64,000 bases of DNA from Streptomyces achromogenes (GCF_030816715.1 NZ_JAUSYH010000001.1:558001-622000); one strand, 5' to 3'. Shown: positions 32,252 to 41,501, counted from the first letter of the stretch. Made by a program: numbers and translations. The notes: generated by a model not told the origin, from the letters alone.

Positions 32252-34528
32252 GTGACGGCCGGCGGCGCACGGGCCGAGATCCTGCACCGGTCGGTGCGGG
32301 TGACCGCGGCCGCCGCCACCGGCTTCTACGTCTTCCTGTACGGGCTCGACGAACCGGTGCCGGCGCTGTACTCCCTGTTCGCGCCCATCTCCCTCGGGCT
32401 GCTGTCCTCGATCCCGGGGTCCGGACGGCAGCGGGCCGCCGTGATGCTCAAGGCGCTGCCCGCGGGTCTGGCGCTGGTGACGCTGGGCACCGTGCTCGCG
32501 GTGCACACCTGGACGGCCGTGCTGGGCATGCTCCTCGTCGGCTTCGTGCTGGCCTTCGCGGCGGTCGCGGGCCCCCGGCCGGCCGGGGCGGCACCCGGCC
32601 TGCAACTGTTCTACATCCTGGCCTGCTTCCCGCCCTACGCACCGCAGAACCTGGGACTGCGCCTGACCGGGCTCGCGGTGGGCGTGGTGCTGCTGGCGCT
32701 CGCCGAGAGGTTCCTGCTGCCGCGGCCCCCGGGCGAGTCGTACCGGTCGAGCCTCGCGAGCGCCGTGGCGATCGCGGGCGACACGCTCGCCGGCCGCGCC
32801 GGTCCCGCACCCGACATCCTGCGTTCCGCCGGCGCCCGGCTGCGGCTCTCACAGGTCCCGCCCGCGGAACGCCCCGCGGGCCCCAGCCGCGCGGACCGCG
32901 GCCTGTCCCAGGCGGGCTCCGCCGCGCGCCGGCTGCTGGAGCAGCTGGCCCATCTCACCGAGACGGGCCGGCTGCGCGATCTGCTCAGCGACGGCGGCCG
33001 GGCGGGCGACGGCGCGGACGTCCCACCGGGCGACGCGGCCTGCGCGTGGCTGCTGCCGCGGCTGGTGAACCGGTGCGACGACACGGCCGCGGAGCTGCGC
33101 ACGGGTCTGCCCGATCCGGGACCGGAGCGCATGGACGCGGCGATCAGGGCCTTCCAGCAGCTGCGTGGACGGCGCAGCCCGCCGCGGGGCGGCACGCACC
33201 CGGCCGCCTCCTCGCCGACGTCGACGGCCTCGGCAGGGACGGCCTCGACGCCGGCGGAGTCGAGGTCACCGGCATCGCGGTGGGCGCCGGTGCGGCGGCA
33301 GGCGGCGCTGCTGGGCGTCGCCGAATCGGTGCGGGTGCTGGAGATCGCCGCACGGGTCGGCCTCGACGGGCGGCGCACCGGACCGATCGAGCCGCGGGAG
33401 CTGTTCTGGTACACGGAGGCCGCCGCGTCCCGGCTGTGGCTGCGCCGGATCGTCGGCAACACGACGCTGCGCTCGGTGCAGTTCCACAACGCCGTGCGCA
33501 TCGCCGCGGCCCTCGGCGCGGCCCGCCTGGTCGCCGGTTCGCTGGAGCTCACCCACGGGTTCTGGGTGCTCTTGGCGGTGCTCACGCTGAGCAGGACCAC
33601 CGCCGGCGAGACCTGGGCGGCCATCCGCGAGGCGGTGGCCGGCAACCTGGTGGGCGCCGTCGCCGCGGGCGCGCTGCTCATCGGCGTCGGACAGCACACC
33701 GACGCCTACGCCGCGATCCTCGCGCCGGGCATGCTGCTCGCCTTCGCGCTCGGACCGCTGCTCGGTATCGCCTGGGCGCAGGGCCTGTTCACGCTCGTGG
33801 TGGCCACCGCGTTCGCCCAGATCGCCCCGGCCTCCTGGCAGTTGGCCGAGGCCCGGATCGTGGACGTGGTCACCGGCAGCGTCATCGGTCTGCTGTGCGC
33901 GATGCTCGCCTGGCCGGCCGGCGCCCGGCGGGAGGTGCGCCGGACCATGGCCGGGCTGTTGCGCGAGTGCGGCCCGCTGATCGACGGCACCCTCGCGGTG
34001 CTGACGGCCGTGCCGCCGGGGTCCGCGCCCCTCCCGCCGACGCTGCCCGCCCTGCACCGGATGCGCCTGGCCGAGTCCGCCTACGCCCAGTTCCGCAGCG
34101 AACCCGGCGCCGGCGCCTCCGTCGGCGCCGACTGGCACAGCGTGCTCATCGCCACCCACCAGATCCTGCTCGGCGCCCACTGGCTGCCCCGCTTCGACCT
34201 GCCGGCCCCCGACCCGCTGCCGCCGGCCGCCGTGGCACGGGCGCGGGCCGATGCCCGGTCGGCGGTGACCACCGTCGGCCGGCTGGCCGCGCTGTGCGCC
34301 GGGGCGCCACCGCCGGCGGCCGGAGGCCAGCCGCCGTCGGGCCGACCGACCGCGCCGCAGGACGGAGCCCCGCCCCCGAACGGGCCACCGCCCGCGCCGC
34401 CGTTGCCGGCGCTGGTCGACTTCGAGGTCTGGCTGACCAGCCTCACTGCCCAACTCGCCCATGTCGAAAGCGGCCTGTCCGGCATGTCCCACGGCCGTAC
34501 CCCCGGCGGTCGGCGAAGCCACCGCTGA
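32252..34528 (+). CDS. FUSC family inner-membrane protein
   Basis: A 758-residue membrane protein of the fusaric-acid-resistance-like (FUSC) family, seen in exporters of aromatic acids. Layout: four to six helices in the first ~160 residues, a soluble middle region, then a second cluster at about 420-550 including FHNAVRIAAALGAARLVAG, THGFWVLLAVLTLSRTTAGETWA (a FUSC hallmark) and ILAPGMLLAFALGPLLGIAWAQ, and a disordered Pro-rich end. Between about 33163 and 33290 the reading frame turns Ser/Thr/Pro-rich and a neighbouring frame looks more protein-like, so a pair of compensating indels is possible. GTG 32252 is the start. Confidence 0.8.
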   Translation: MTAGGARAEILHRSVRVTAAAATGFYVFLYGLDEPVPALYSLFAPISLGLLSSIPGSGRQRAAVMLKALPAGLALVTLGTVLAVHTWTAVLGMLLVGFVLAFAAVAGPRPAGAAPGLQLFYILACFPPYAPQNLGLRLTGLAVGVVLLALAERFLLPRPPGESYRSSLASAVAIAGDTLAGRAGPAPDILRSAGARLRLSQVPPAERPAGPSRADRGLSQAGSAARRLLEQLAHLTETGRLRDLLSDGGRAGDGADVPPGDAACAWLLPRLVNRCDDTAAELRTGLPDPGPERMDAAIRAFQQLRGRRSPPRGGTHPAASSPTSTASAGTASTPAESRSPASRWAPVRRQAALLGVAESVRVLEIAARVGLDGRRTGPIEPRELFWYTEAAASRLWLRRIVGNTTLRSVQFHNAVRIAAALGAARLVAGSLELTHGFWVLLAVLTLSRTTAGETWAAIREAVAGNLVGAVAAGALLIGVGQHTDAYAAILAPGMLLAFALGPLLGIAWAQGLFTLVVATAFAQIAPASWQLAEARIVDVVTGSVIGLLCAMLAWPAGARREVRRTMAGLLRECGPLIDGTLAVLTAVPPGSAPLPPTLPALHRMRLAESAYAQFRSEPGAGASVGADWHSVLIATHQILLGAHWLPRFDLPAPDPLPPAAVARARADARSAVTTVGRLAALCAGAPPPAAGGQPPSGRPTAPQDGAPPPNGPPPAPPLPALVDFEVWLTSLTAQLAHVESGLSGMSHGRTPGGRRSHR

Positions 34529-34804
34529 CCGCACCCACCGCACCGCTCCCGTCCACCCGGCCGGCCTGAGCCCCGCACCCGCCGCACCGGCCGCGCCGCC
34601 GCCCGCACCGCCCCAGCCGCCCGCCCGCCACGGGCGACGGCCGGGGGCCCGGGCGGAGACCGCACGAGCCGCGCGCACCTCAGGCGCACCACCGGTGCGC
34701 CGCGTCCCCGGGCGCACCCCAGAAAAGGCCCGAGACAGCGCAACCTTCCGGTCATTCAGGTTGTCTCAGTTCATGTCCGACACACGACTCCTTCGGGGGA
34801 GATC

Positions 34805-35377
34805 ATGGTGCGAAACAGAACCGTCTGGGCCACCGCGGCCCTGATGACCGCCACCCTGGCCGTTGCCGTGGCTCCGGCCGAAGCCGCCCCGGCGACCGCC
34901 GCCCGGGCCGCCGCCGCCTGCCCCACCGGCTGGGGCAGCCTGGCCGAAACCTACGTCACCAGTACGGCGACCCCCGTGACCGACGTCCGGACCGGCCGCC
35001 ACGACTGCTACGACCGGTTCGTCGTCGACGTGCCCGGTGCGAGCGCCTCCCAACTCGGCTTCTCCGTCGGGTACGTCGACCAGTTCTACCAGGACGGGTC
35101 GGGCCGGCCCATCCCGGTCGGCGGCGGCGCGATCCTGGAGGTGCGGGTCCACGCCCCGGCCTACAACCCGGAGACCGGCACGCCCACCTACCCGGGGCGG
35201 CCCGCACAGCCCCTGCCGGGCGTGAACCTCGCCGGATACAGCACCTTCCGGGACACCCGGTACGGCGGGAGCTTCGAAGGCGTGACGCAGTTCGGGCTCG
35301 GCGTGCGCGCCCGTCTGCCCTTCCGGGTGCTGCGGCTGACCGACCACCTCGTGGTGGACGTCGCGCACACCTGGTGA
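34805..35377 (+). CDS. Secreted AMIN-like domain protein
   Basis: A 190-residue exported protein. It has a signal peptide with cleavage expected near AEAAPA (about residue 28). The mature part is beta-rich: VRTGRHDCYDRFVVDVPGAS, FSVGYVDQFYQDGSG, GGGAILEVRVHAPAYNP, FEGVTQFGLGVRARLPFRVLRL and a final DHLVVDVAHTW. This is the AMIN-like fold annotated in many streptomycete lipoproteins and secreted proteins; AMIN domains target proteins to the envelope, but the exact role is unknown. The ATG has GGGGGAG 4 bases upstream. Confidence 0.78.
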   Translation: MVRNRTVWATAALMTATLAVAVAPAEAAPATAARAAAACPTGWGSLAETYVTSTATPVTDVRTGRHDCYDRFVVDVPGASASQLGFSVGYVDQFYQDGSGRPIPVGGGAILEVRVHAPAYNPETGTPTYPGRPAQPLPGVNLAGYSTFRDTRYGGSFEGVTQFGLGVRARLPFRVLRLTDHLVVDVAHTW

Positions 35378-35644
35378 CACCCGCTCAGTTGCGTGGGCCG
35401 GGCGTCGCTCGTTCACAGGGCGGCGCCCGGTGCCACGCAGGTGCGCCCGCACCCCGGACGCCGCCCCCCTCACCGGGTGTCCGCCGAGCCGCACACCCGT
35501 ACTTCCGTTTCCCCGCGCGGACGTTCGTGCGTGGCCGAATGCCCGCAGTTATGTCCGTGATCGGTAACAGCGGGATCCGTCGGTCGCCTTTCTCCGTCCT
35601 GTCATCTGCATGGGTTCCACCGGGACGACAAGGGCAGGGCAGAC

Positions 35645-36421
35645 ATGGCGCGGCATGGCGGGCGGGGTTGGTACGGCCGGGTAATCGCGGCGGCGGTCGG
35701 GGTCACGGCGATGGCCGCGGTCACCTCGGTGTGGACCGCGCAGGCCGACGGAAGCGGCTCGGGAGCGGGAGCGGGGGCGTCCGCGAGCCCCTCCGCACCG
35801 GCGTCCGCCCCGGCGCGGGTCGCCGTGGACATCGCCCACGCCTCCGACGGCGGGCCCCGGGGCGTCAACATCACCATCGACGACGGCCCCGACCCCGTCT
35901 GGACCCCCCAAGTCCTCGACGTGCTGCGGGAGAACGGGGTGAAGGCGACCTTCTGCATGGTGGGCACCCAGGCCCAGGCGCACCCGGACCTGGTCAAGGC
36001 CGTGGTGGCGGCAGGCCACCGACTGTGCGACCACACCGTCTCGCACGACACCTCCATGGACGCCAAGTCGCAGGCCTATCAGTCACAGCAGATCCTGGAC
36101 GCCGAACGCATGATCACCGAGGCGTCCGGAGGCGTCCGCCCGCTGTACTACCGGGCGCCGGGCGGTGCGTTCACTCCCTACAGCCGGAATCTCGCCGCCT
36201 CCCGCGGGATGCGGCCGCTGGGCTGGAACGTCGACACCAAGGACTTCGAGCGGCCCGGCGCCGCCGCCATCGTCGCCCACGTCAAGAGCGAGGTGACCAA
36301 CGGTCCGACCATCCTCTTCCACGACGCCGGCGGTGACCGCTCGCAGACCGTGACCGCGCTGCGCGAGGTGCTGCCCTGGCTGAAGCAGCAGGGATACTCG
36401 TTCGGCTTCCCGGTGCGCTGA
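35645..36421 (+). CDS. Polysaccharide deacetylase (CE4, NodB-like)
   Basis: A 258-residue exported or membrane-anchored deacetylase removing N- or O-acetyl groups from chitin-like, xylan or peptidoglycan chains. Seen: N-terminal hydrophobic segment (about 12-30), a Ser/Ala/Gly linker, then the CE4 motifs in order: ITIDDGPDPVW (metal-binding Asp), DHTVSHDTSM (two His ligands), YYRAPGGAFTP, WNVDTKDFERP and TILFHDAGG. All catalytic positions are present. The ATG at 35645 has GGGCAG 4 bases upstream. With chitosanase and GH25 in the window, it fits cell-wall or chitin processing. Confidence 0.9.
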   Translation: MARHGGRGWYGRVIAAAVGVTAMAAVTSVWTAQADGSGSGAGAGASASPSAPASAPARVAVDIAHASDGGPRGVNITIDDGPDPVWTPQVLDVLRENGVKATFCMVGTQAQAHPDLVKAVVAAGHRLCDHTVSHDTSMDAKSQAYQSQQILDAERMITEASGGVRPLYYRAPGGAFTPYSRNLAASRGMRPLGWNVDTKDFERPGAAAIVAHVKSEVTNGPTILFHDAGGDRSQTVTALREVLPWLKQQGYSFGFPVR

Positions 36422-36521
36422 ACAGCGCCTCCCCGCCCCGGGTCCCCGCCTGCGCCCGCGGGCGACCGGGCGGGCAAGGCCCGGCTCCGGGTGGACGGCG
36501 CGCGCCCCGCGTCGGCGCGCG

Positions 36522-37559
36522 TCACTCCGCCCGGCGCTTGTCCTCGTCGCTCCACGCGCGGGTGTCCCGCGGCTCGACGTAGGGTTCGTCGCCCTCCGCC
36601 AGGCCGCCCGCGACGGCACGCTGTCGGGCCAGTTCGGCGTCGAACTCCAGACCCAGCAGGATCGCGATGTTGCTGATCCACAGCCACACCAGGAAGACGA
36701 TCACGCCGGCGAGCGTGCCGTACGTCTTGTTGTACGAGGCGAAGTTGGCCACGTAGAAGGCGAAGCCGGCGGAGGCGGTCAGCCACAGCACCAGCGCCAG
36801 CACACTGCCCGGTGTGATCCACCTGAGGCCCCGTCCCCGCACGTTGGGCGTCGCCCAGTACAGCAGGGCGATCATGACGGTGACGAGGACGATCAGCACC
36901 GGCCACTTCGCGATGGACCAGACGGTCAGGGCCGTGTCACCGAAGCCCAGCGCGGCCCCGGCCTGGCGGGCCAGTCCACCGGTGAACACCACGATGAGCG
37001 CGCTGACGACAGCGAGCACCAGCAGCACCACGGTGACGCCGACGCGCACCGGCAGCACCTTCCACACCGGACGCCCCTCGGGCATGTCGTACACGGCGTT
37101 GGCGCTGCGGATGAAAGCCGCGGTGTAACCGGAGGCCGACCAGACCGCCAGGACCAGGCCGACCACGGCCATGACCGAGCCGACGCCGCCCCTGCCCTGC
37201 AACTCCGTGACCGCGTCGCTGATGATGTCCCGGGCCGAACCCGGCGCCACCTTGCGCAGGTTGTCCAGGACCTCGTCGGTCGCCGACTTGCCGGCCAGTC
37301 CCAGGAGCGACACCAGCACCAGGAGGGCGGGGAACATCGACAGAACGCCGTAGTAGGTCAGCGCCGCGGCCCGGTCCGTGAGGTCGTCGTCCTGGAACTC
37401 GCGCACGGTGCCCTTCAGCACCGCCCACCAGGACCGCTTCGGCAACTGCCCCGGCTCCCCCGGTTCCCGCCGCGCCACCTGCTCGTCCGGCCCCGCCGTG
37501 TCCCGCCCCGACGCCGACGCCGTGGCGTGGTCGTGGTCGGAGTTCGATGTCGCTGCCAT
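36522..37559 (-). CDS. YihY/virulence factor BrkB family membrane protein (copy 2)
   Basis: A 345-residue membrane protein, a close paralogue of the gene at 1563-2741. Shared near-identical blocks include LTDRAAALTYYG, VGLVLAVWSASGYTAAFIRSANAVYDMPEGRPVWKVLPVRVG, ALLYWATPN and FVLVWLWISNIAILLG-type segments. The N-terminal tail contains DTAGPDEQVARRE, a single version of the motif repeated four times in copy 1. The core is intact and of normal length. ATG 37559 is chosen; upstream in-frame residues belong to a degenerate gene. Confidence 0.92.
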   Translation of the reverse strand: MAATSNSDHDHATASASGRDTAGPDEQVARREPGEPGQLPKRSWWAVLKGTVREFQDDDLTDRAAALTYYGVLSMFPALLVLVSLLGLAGKSATDEVLDNLRKVAPGSARDIISDAVTELQGRGGVGSVMAVVGLVLAVWSASGYTAAFIRSANAVYDMPEGRPVWKVLPVRVGVTVVLLVLAVVSALIVVFTGGLARQAGAALGFGDTALTVWSIAKWPVLIVLVTVMIALLYWATPNVRGRGLRWITPGSVLALVLWLTASAGFAFYVANFASYNKTYGTLAGVIVFLVWLWISNIAILLGLEFDAELARQRAVAGGLAEGDEPYVEPRDTRAWSDEDKRRAE

Positions 37560-37589
37560 GGCAAGGGGGTAACCGCGTCCACCGGATTC

Positions 37590-37905
37590 ATGCCCCCGCG
37601 CGGCGCGTTCGCCGCCTCGTTCTCCCGGCACGAACGGGATCCTCGCGGCAAGGTCTCCGAGAGCGGCCCGCTCCGCGTCCGACGGGTCGCGCCTTCCCGT
37701 CCCGACCAGAAGCGCGTCCGCGTCGGAGGACGCCGCCGGGAACCGGCCCCCGCGATCCGCTCCAGGGCGGCGCGGGCGGCCGCGAACGTCCGGGCGGGCG
37801 ATCCGGCGACCGAGGGCAGGGTGGGGTCAGGTCGAGATGGTGCAGCGTCCATTCCATGACGTACGCCGACAGGTGGTCGCCCACGGGCCCACGTCGTCGT
37901 GGGCT
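37590..37905 (-). pseudogene. Remnant of a maleylpyruvate isomerase-like (mycothiol-dependent) protein
   Basis: Read leftward, three frames together give the C-terminal half of a mycothiol-dependent maleylpyruvate isomerase/DinB-like protein: VGDHLSAYVMEWTLHHLDL, then LPSVAGSPARTFAAARAALE, then SSDADALLVGTGRRDPSDAERAAL and DLAARIPFVPGE. The shifts fall at about 37830 and 37750. The N-terminal metal-binding half is missing. It lies immediately upstream of YihY copy 2. Confidence 0.65.
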
Positions 37906-38033
37906 CCTGCGGTTCGGGAGTGCGGCGGCTCGGCGTCACGGTGAGAGGGGCCCAGGGACGGCCCCGGCCCCCGGCGCGTGGGCGCCGGGGGCCGACCTGG
38001 CACGACCCTGTTCGCAGCCTCGGCTGCGGGAGG

Positions 38034-38513
38034 TCAGATCCGGCCGCCGGTGAGCCGGGTGAGGGGGCCGTGCGCGTGGCGGGCCGAACGGCGTCCGACG
38101 GCGTACGAGGCGGCGGTCAGCGCCGACAGCCCCGCGCCCACGCCGGCCGCGATCATCTTGCGGTGCGCGACGACCGTCCAGGCCGTCTTCGCGGTCGCGG
38201 CCACCTGGCCCGAGGTCGTGACGATCGCCTGACGGCTCGCCTCGACGCCCCGCGCGGCGCTGTGGGCCGCGCTCTGCACGGCGCCGGTCGTCGCCTCGGC
38301 CGTGCGCTGGACCCCGGTCTTCGCGGCTGCGGCGGCGTCGTCCGTCTTCGTCGCGGCGTCGCGCGCGGCGCGTGCGGCCGGAGCCGTCGCCTTGGCGGTG
38401 GTGTGGCGGGCCTTGGCCGCGGTCGCCCGCTTCGCCGCAGCCCCGTCGTCCGCGTCCGCCTTCGTAGGGTTCGTGTGGGTGCTCGTCTTCTTGTTCGGTT
38501 CACTCATGGACAT
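38034..38513 (-). CDS. Ala/Lys/Thr-rich protein with a C-terminal hydrophobic segment
   Basis: A 159-residue protein of unknown function. Residues ~8-110 are strongly Ala/Thr/Lys-rich and helical (AKRATAAKARHTTAKATAPA, AARAARDAATKTDDAAAAAK), giving a low-complexity basic tail that could bind nucleic acid or be disordered. Residues ~128-147 (KMIAAGVGAGLSALTAASYAVG) may span the membrane. The ATG at 38513 has GAGGGG 7 bases upstream; a second in-frame ATG at 38507 is possible. It has no motif of an enzyme. Confidence 0.65.
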   Translation of the reverse strand: MSMSEPNKKTSTHTNPTKADADDGAAAKRATAAKARHTTAKATAPAARAARDAATKTDDAAAAAKTGVQRTAEATTGAVQSAAHSAARGVEASRQAIVTTSGQVAATAKTAWTVVAHRKMIAAGVGAGLSALTAASYAVGRRSARHAHGPLTRLTGGRI

Positions 38514-38608
38514 CGCGTTGCCCCTCACTCCGGCGGCAAACCCGTCCGCTCACGCTTCGTCAAGCCCCGCGGATCGCGCGCGGGCGGGTGCCGCCGGGCG
38601 TGGAAGGC

Positions 38609-40159
38609 TCAGACTCCGCCCGGGACCGTGCCGCCCTTGAGGCGTTCCAGGTCCGAGGGACGGACCTGGATGACCAGCACCGCGATCAGAGCGGCGAGGA
38701 CCGTGAAGATCGCCGCCATGACGAAGGCCGCCGAGACCCCTGCGGTGAGCACCTCGTCCCCCCAGGGGTCGGGGAGCACCCCGGTCTGCCGGAAACGCAG
38801 GCGTTCGGCGGGGGTCGCCTGGGCCAGGAAGTCGGAGACCTGCTGGTCCGCCTCGTTCCGGCTGGCCGTGCCGTACATGGTGACGAGGATGGACAGGCCG
38901 AGCGAACCGCCCACCTGCTGGGTCGCGTTGAGCAGGCCGGAGGCCGCCCCGGTCTCCTGCGGGGTGACGTTGGAGAGCGCCATGAGGGTGAGGGAGACGA
39001 ACTCCATGCCCATGCCGAGGCTGAAGACGAGCATCGGGCCGAGGACGCTGCCCGCGTACGTGGAGTGCACGTCCGTCAGGGTCAGCCAGGACAGACCGGC
39101 CGCCGCGAGGATCGCGCCCACCACCATGAACGGTTTGGGACCGTACTTCGGCAGGAACCGTGAGGCGAGTCCGGCGCCGACCGCGATGACCGCGCTCACC
39201 GGCAGGAAGGCGAAGCCGGCCGCGAGCGGGCTGAAGCCGAGCACGTTCTGCACGAAGAGCGTGAGGAAGAAGAACATGCCGAAGATCGCGGCGGCGAGGC
39301 ACAGCATGATGCCGTACGTGCCCGCCCGGTTACGGTCGGCGAACATGTGCAGTGGCGTGATGGGCTGCCGCGAACGCCGCTCGATCAGGACGAACACGGC
39401 GAGGACGACGACGGCCGCGGCGAACGAGATCAGCGTGACGGTGTCCCGCCACCCCTCCTGGGCGGCCCTGATGAACCCGTACACCAGCAGGACCATGCCC
39501 ACGGTGGACGTCAGCGCCCCGGTGAGGTCGAAGCGGCCGGGATGGCGCTCGGACTCCTTGATGTATCGGGGTGTGGCCAGCGCGATGAGCAGTCCGATGG
39601 GGACGTTGACGAAGAGCACCCACCGCCAGTTGAGCCACTCGACGAGCATCCCGCCGGCGAGCAGTCCGATCGCGCCGCCGCCCGCCGAGACCGCGGCAAA
39701 GACGCCGAACGCCCGGTTGCGTTCAGGACCTTCGCGGAACGTCGTGCTGACGAGGCTGAGCGCGGTCGGGGACGCGATGGCCCCGCCGACGCCCTGCAGG
39801 GCGCGCGCGGCGAGGAGTTGGGGTTCGTTCTGGGCCAGTCCGCCCAGCAGCGAGGCGAGGACGAAGAGCAGCACGCCGAAGACGAACACGCGTCGCCGGC
39901 CGAGGATGTCGCCGGTGCGCCCGCCGAGCAGCAGCAGTCCGCCGAAGGTGAGGGTGTAGGCGTTGACCACCCAGGCCAGGCTCGTCGTGGAGAAGTCCAG
40001 GGAGCGCTGGATGTCCGGCAGCGCGATGTTCACGATGGTGATGTCGAGGACCACCATCAGCTGACACGAGGCGATGACCAGCAGCGCCATGGCGTTGCCG
40101 CCGCCGTCCTTGCGGGCGGCGGTCCGGGCTGCTGAGGTCGGTTGGGGAACGCTGCTCAT
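38609..40159 (-). CDS. MFS transporter, DHA2 (EmrB/QacA) family
   Basis: A 516-residue multidrug exporter with about 14 membrane segments. Seen: LMVVLDITIVNIALPDIQRSL (motif D1), GGRTGDILGRRRVFVFG (motif A), ARALQGVGGAIASPTALSLV (motif B), AVSAGGGAIGLLAGGMLVEW (motif C) and the typical SNVTPQETGAASGLLNATQQVGG late loop. The AraC gene upstream at 40481-41470, on the same strand, is the natural candidate regulator. ATG 40159 is the only start giving a clean TM1. Confidence 0.92.
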   Translation of the reverse strand: MSSVPQPTSAARTAARKDGGGNAMALLVIASCQLMVVLDITIVNIALPDIQRSLDFSTTSLAWVVNAYTLTFGGLLLLGGRTGDILGRRRVFVFGVLLFVLASLLGGLAQNEPQLLAARALQGVGGAIASPTALSLVSTTFREGPERNRAFGVFAAVSAGGGAIGLLAGGMLVEWLNWRWVLFVNVPIGLLIALATPRYIKESERHPGRFDLTGALTSTVGMVLLVYGFIRAAQEGWRDTVTLISFAAAVVVLAVFVLIERRSRQPITPLHMFADRNRAGTYGIMLCLAAAIFGMFFFLTLFVQNVLGFSPLAAGFAFLPVSAVIAVGAGLASRFLPKYGPKPFMVVGAILAAAGLSWLTLTDVHSTYAGSVLGPMLVFSLGMGMEFVSLTLMALSNVTPQETGAASGLLNATQQVGGSLGLSILVTMYGTASRNEADQQVSDFLAQATPAERLRFRQTGVLPDPWGDEVLTAGVSAAFVMAAIFTVLAALIAVLVIQVRPSDLERLKGGTVPGGV

Positions 40160-40480
40160 GACGCCTCGTCCGCTCGGGAAGCGGGCCCTGAGGAAGAGGT
40201 CGGCGGACGGAACGCGTCCACCGCCGGGTCCACCGTTTGACCGTACGCCCGTGGCAGAACCCTCACCACTCGGGCCGTGCCAGGACTCCCCTGTTGTCCT
40301 GGCACGGCTTCCGCAGGTCGCGGGTGGTACCGCGTACGACCAGGATGCGGGAGGGACACCCGGTGTGTCGTTGGCGGAGCGTCCACATCCGTTTGTCACA
40401 GCGTCCACGGCAGCCGCCGGGCCCGGAGCGGGCCGGGCGGCCGGGAGGAAGGGGAGGACCGGGCGGCCGGGAGGGCCGGG
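40160..40480. other. Intergenic region between AraC and MFS genes
   Basis: 321 bases, no gene. It contains a perfect 13-bp inverted repeat at 40274-40286 and 40296-40308 (GCCGTGCCAGGAC and its complement) with a 9-base loop, either a terminator for the AraC gene or a regulator site controlling the MFS gene. Confidence 0.6.
40274..40308 (-). terminator. Perfect 13-bp stem hairpin
   Basis: GCCGTGCCAGGAC (40274-40286) and GTCCTGGCACGGC (40296-40308) form a perfect stem with loop TCCCCTGTT. It lies about 170 bases past the AraC stop codon and 115 bases before the MFS start, so termination or an operator role are both possible. Confidence 0.5.
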
Positions 40481-41470
40481 TCAGGCCTCGGTGAGCGCCT
40501 GTTCGCGCAGTTCGCTGGGCGGGACGCCGTACGCGCCGCGGAACGCCCGGGTGAACTCGGCGGGGCGGGGGAAGCCCCAGCGGGCGGCGACGGCGCGGAT
40601 GGGCAGGGAGCGCAGCCGGGGGTCGACGAGGTCACGACGGGCGTGCTCGAGGCGACGGTCGCGGATGTAGGCGGCGACGGTGAGGCCTTCGGCCTGGAAG
40701 AGGCGGTAGAGGTAACTGCGGGAGATGTGGTGCGCCGCGGCGATGCCGGCGGGCGTCAGGTCCGGGTCGCCCAGGCGCCGGCCGATGAACGTCTTGATCT
40801 GGAGGGCGAGGGTGCGGCCGTGGCTTTCCGGCGGGAGCCTGAGGTCGGCGTCCGCGGCGTGCGCGAAGACGGCGGTGACCAGGTCGGCGGCGACCGTGCC
40901 CAACCGGGGCGCGTCCGAGGGCTGGTAGGCGGAGGTGTCCGACACCAGGTGCAGGAGGAACTGCGCGAGCAGCGCGCCGATGCCTTCGCGGCCCGATATG
41001 TGGCGTCCGATGACCTGGTCGGCGCGGTGCCCGGGCACGGCCACCAGTGACCGCGGGACCTCGAGGCCGACCATGGTGACCGGCTCGGGTCCGGTGTGGA
41101 TGTCGTAGCTCCGGGAGGAGGAGTTGGTGTGGAACTCGTTGACGCGGTAGGCCGCCTGGCGCCGCCCCCAGTCGGCGGCGCCCTCGCCCTTCAGCAGGAG
41201 GGAGAGGTGATAGACCTCGGGATCGGACTGGCGGACGAGTTTCGCCGTGCGGCGGAAGACCAGGTGGTCGAAGGTGGCCGGCCACACGGTCACGTCGCCC
41301 AGCGGGATGACGCGTTGGCGGCCCCGGTAGTCCGCGGTGTGGTCGCTGGTGAGCTGCATGGGCGCGTGGGTACGGCCCATGCGCTCCGCCCACGCCTCGA
41401 ACCGGGCGTCCACCGGCAGATCGGTGGTGCGGAAGACCGACTCGTGCAACACGGGCATAGTCAACCACAT
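40481..41470 (-). CDS. AraC family transcriptional regulator
   Basis: A 329-residue regulator. The N-terminal ~200 residues are an AraC-binding-2 type sensor (VDARFEAWAERMGRTHAPMQL, VYHLSLLLKGEGAADWGRR). The C-terminal ~110 residues are the double HTH: LTPAGIAAAHHISRSYLYRLFQAEGLTVAAYIRDRRLEHARRDL, then IRAVAARWGFPRPAEFTRAFRGAYG. It probably controls the MFS exporter encoded downstream on the same strand. The start is ATG 41470; ATG 41458 is an alternative. Purines precede both only weakly. Confidence 0.88.
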   Translation of the reverse strand: MWLTMPVLHESVFRTTDLPVDARFEAWAERMGRTHAPMQLTSDHTADYRGRQRVIPLGDVTVWPATFDHLVFRRTAKLVRQSDPEVYHLSLLLKGEGAADWGRRQAAYRVNEFHTNSSSRSYDIHTGPEPVTMVGLEVPRSLVAVPGHRADQVIGRHISGREGIGALLAQFLLHLVSDTSAYQPSDAPRLGTVAADLVTAVFAHAADADLRLPPESHGRTLALQIKTFIGRRLGDPDLTPAGIAAAHHISRSYLYRLFQAEGLTVAAYIRDRRLEHARRDLVDPRLRSLPIRAVAARWGFPRPAEFTRAFRGAYGVPPSELREQALTEA

Positions 41471-41501
41471 TGCCCCTGGGGGCCTTTCGGCGGCGCTCGG
41501 G

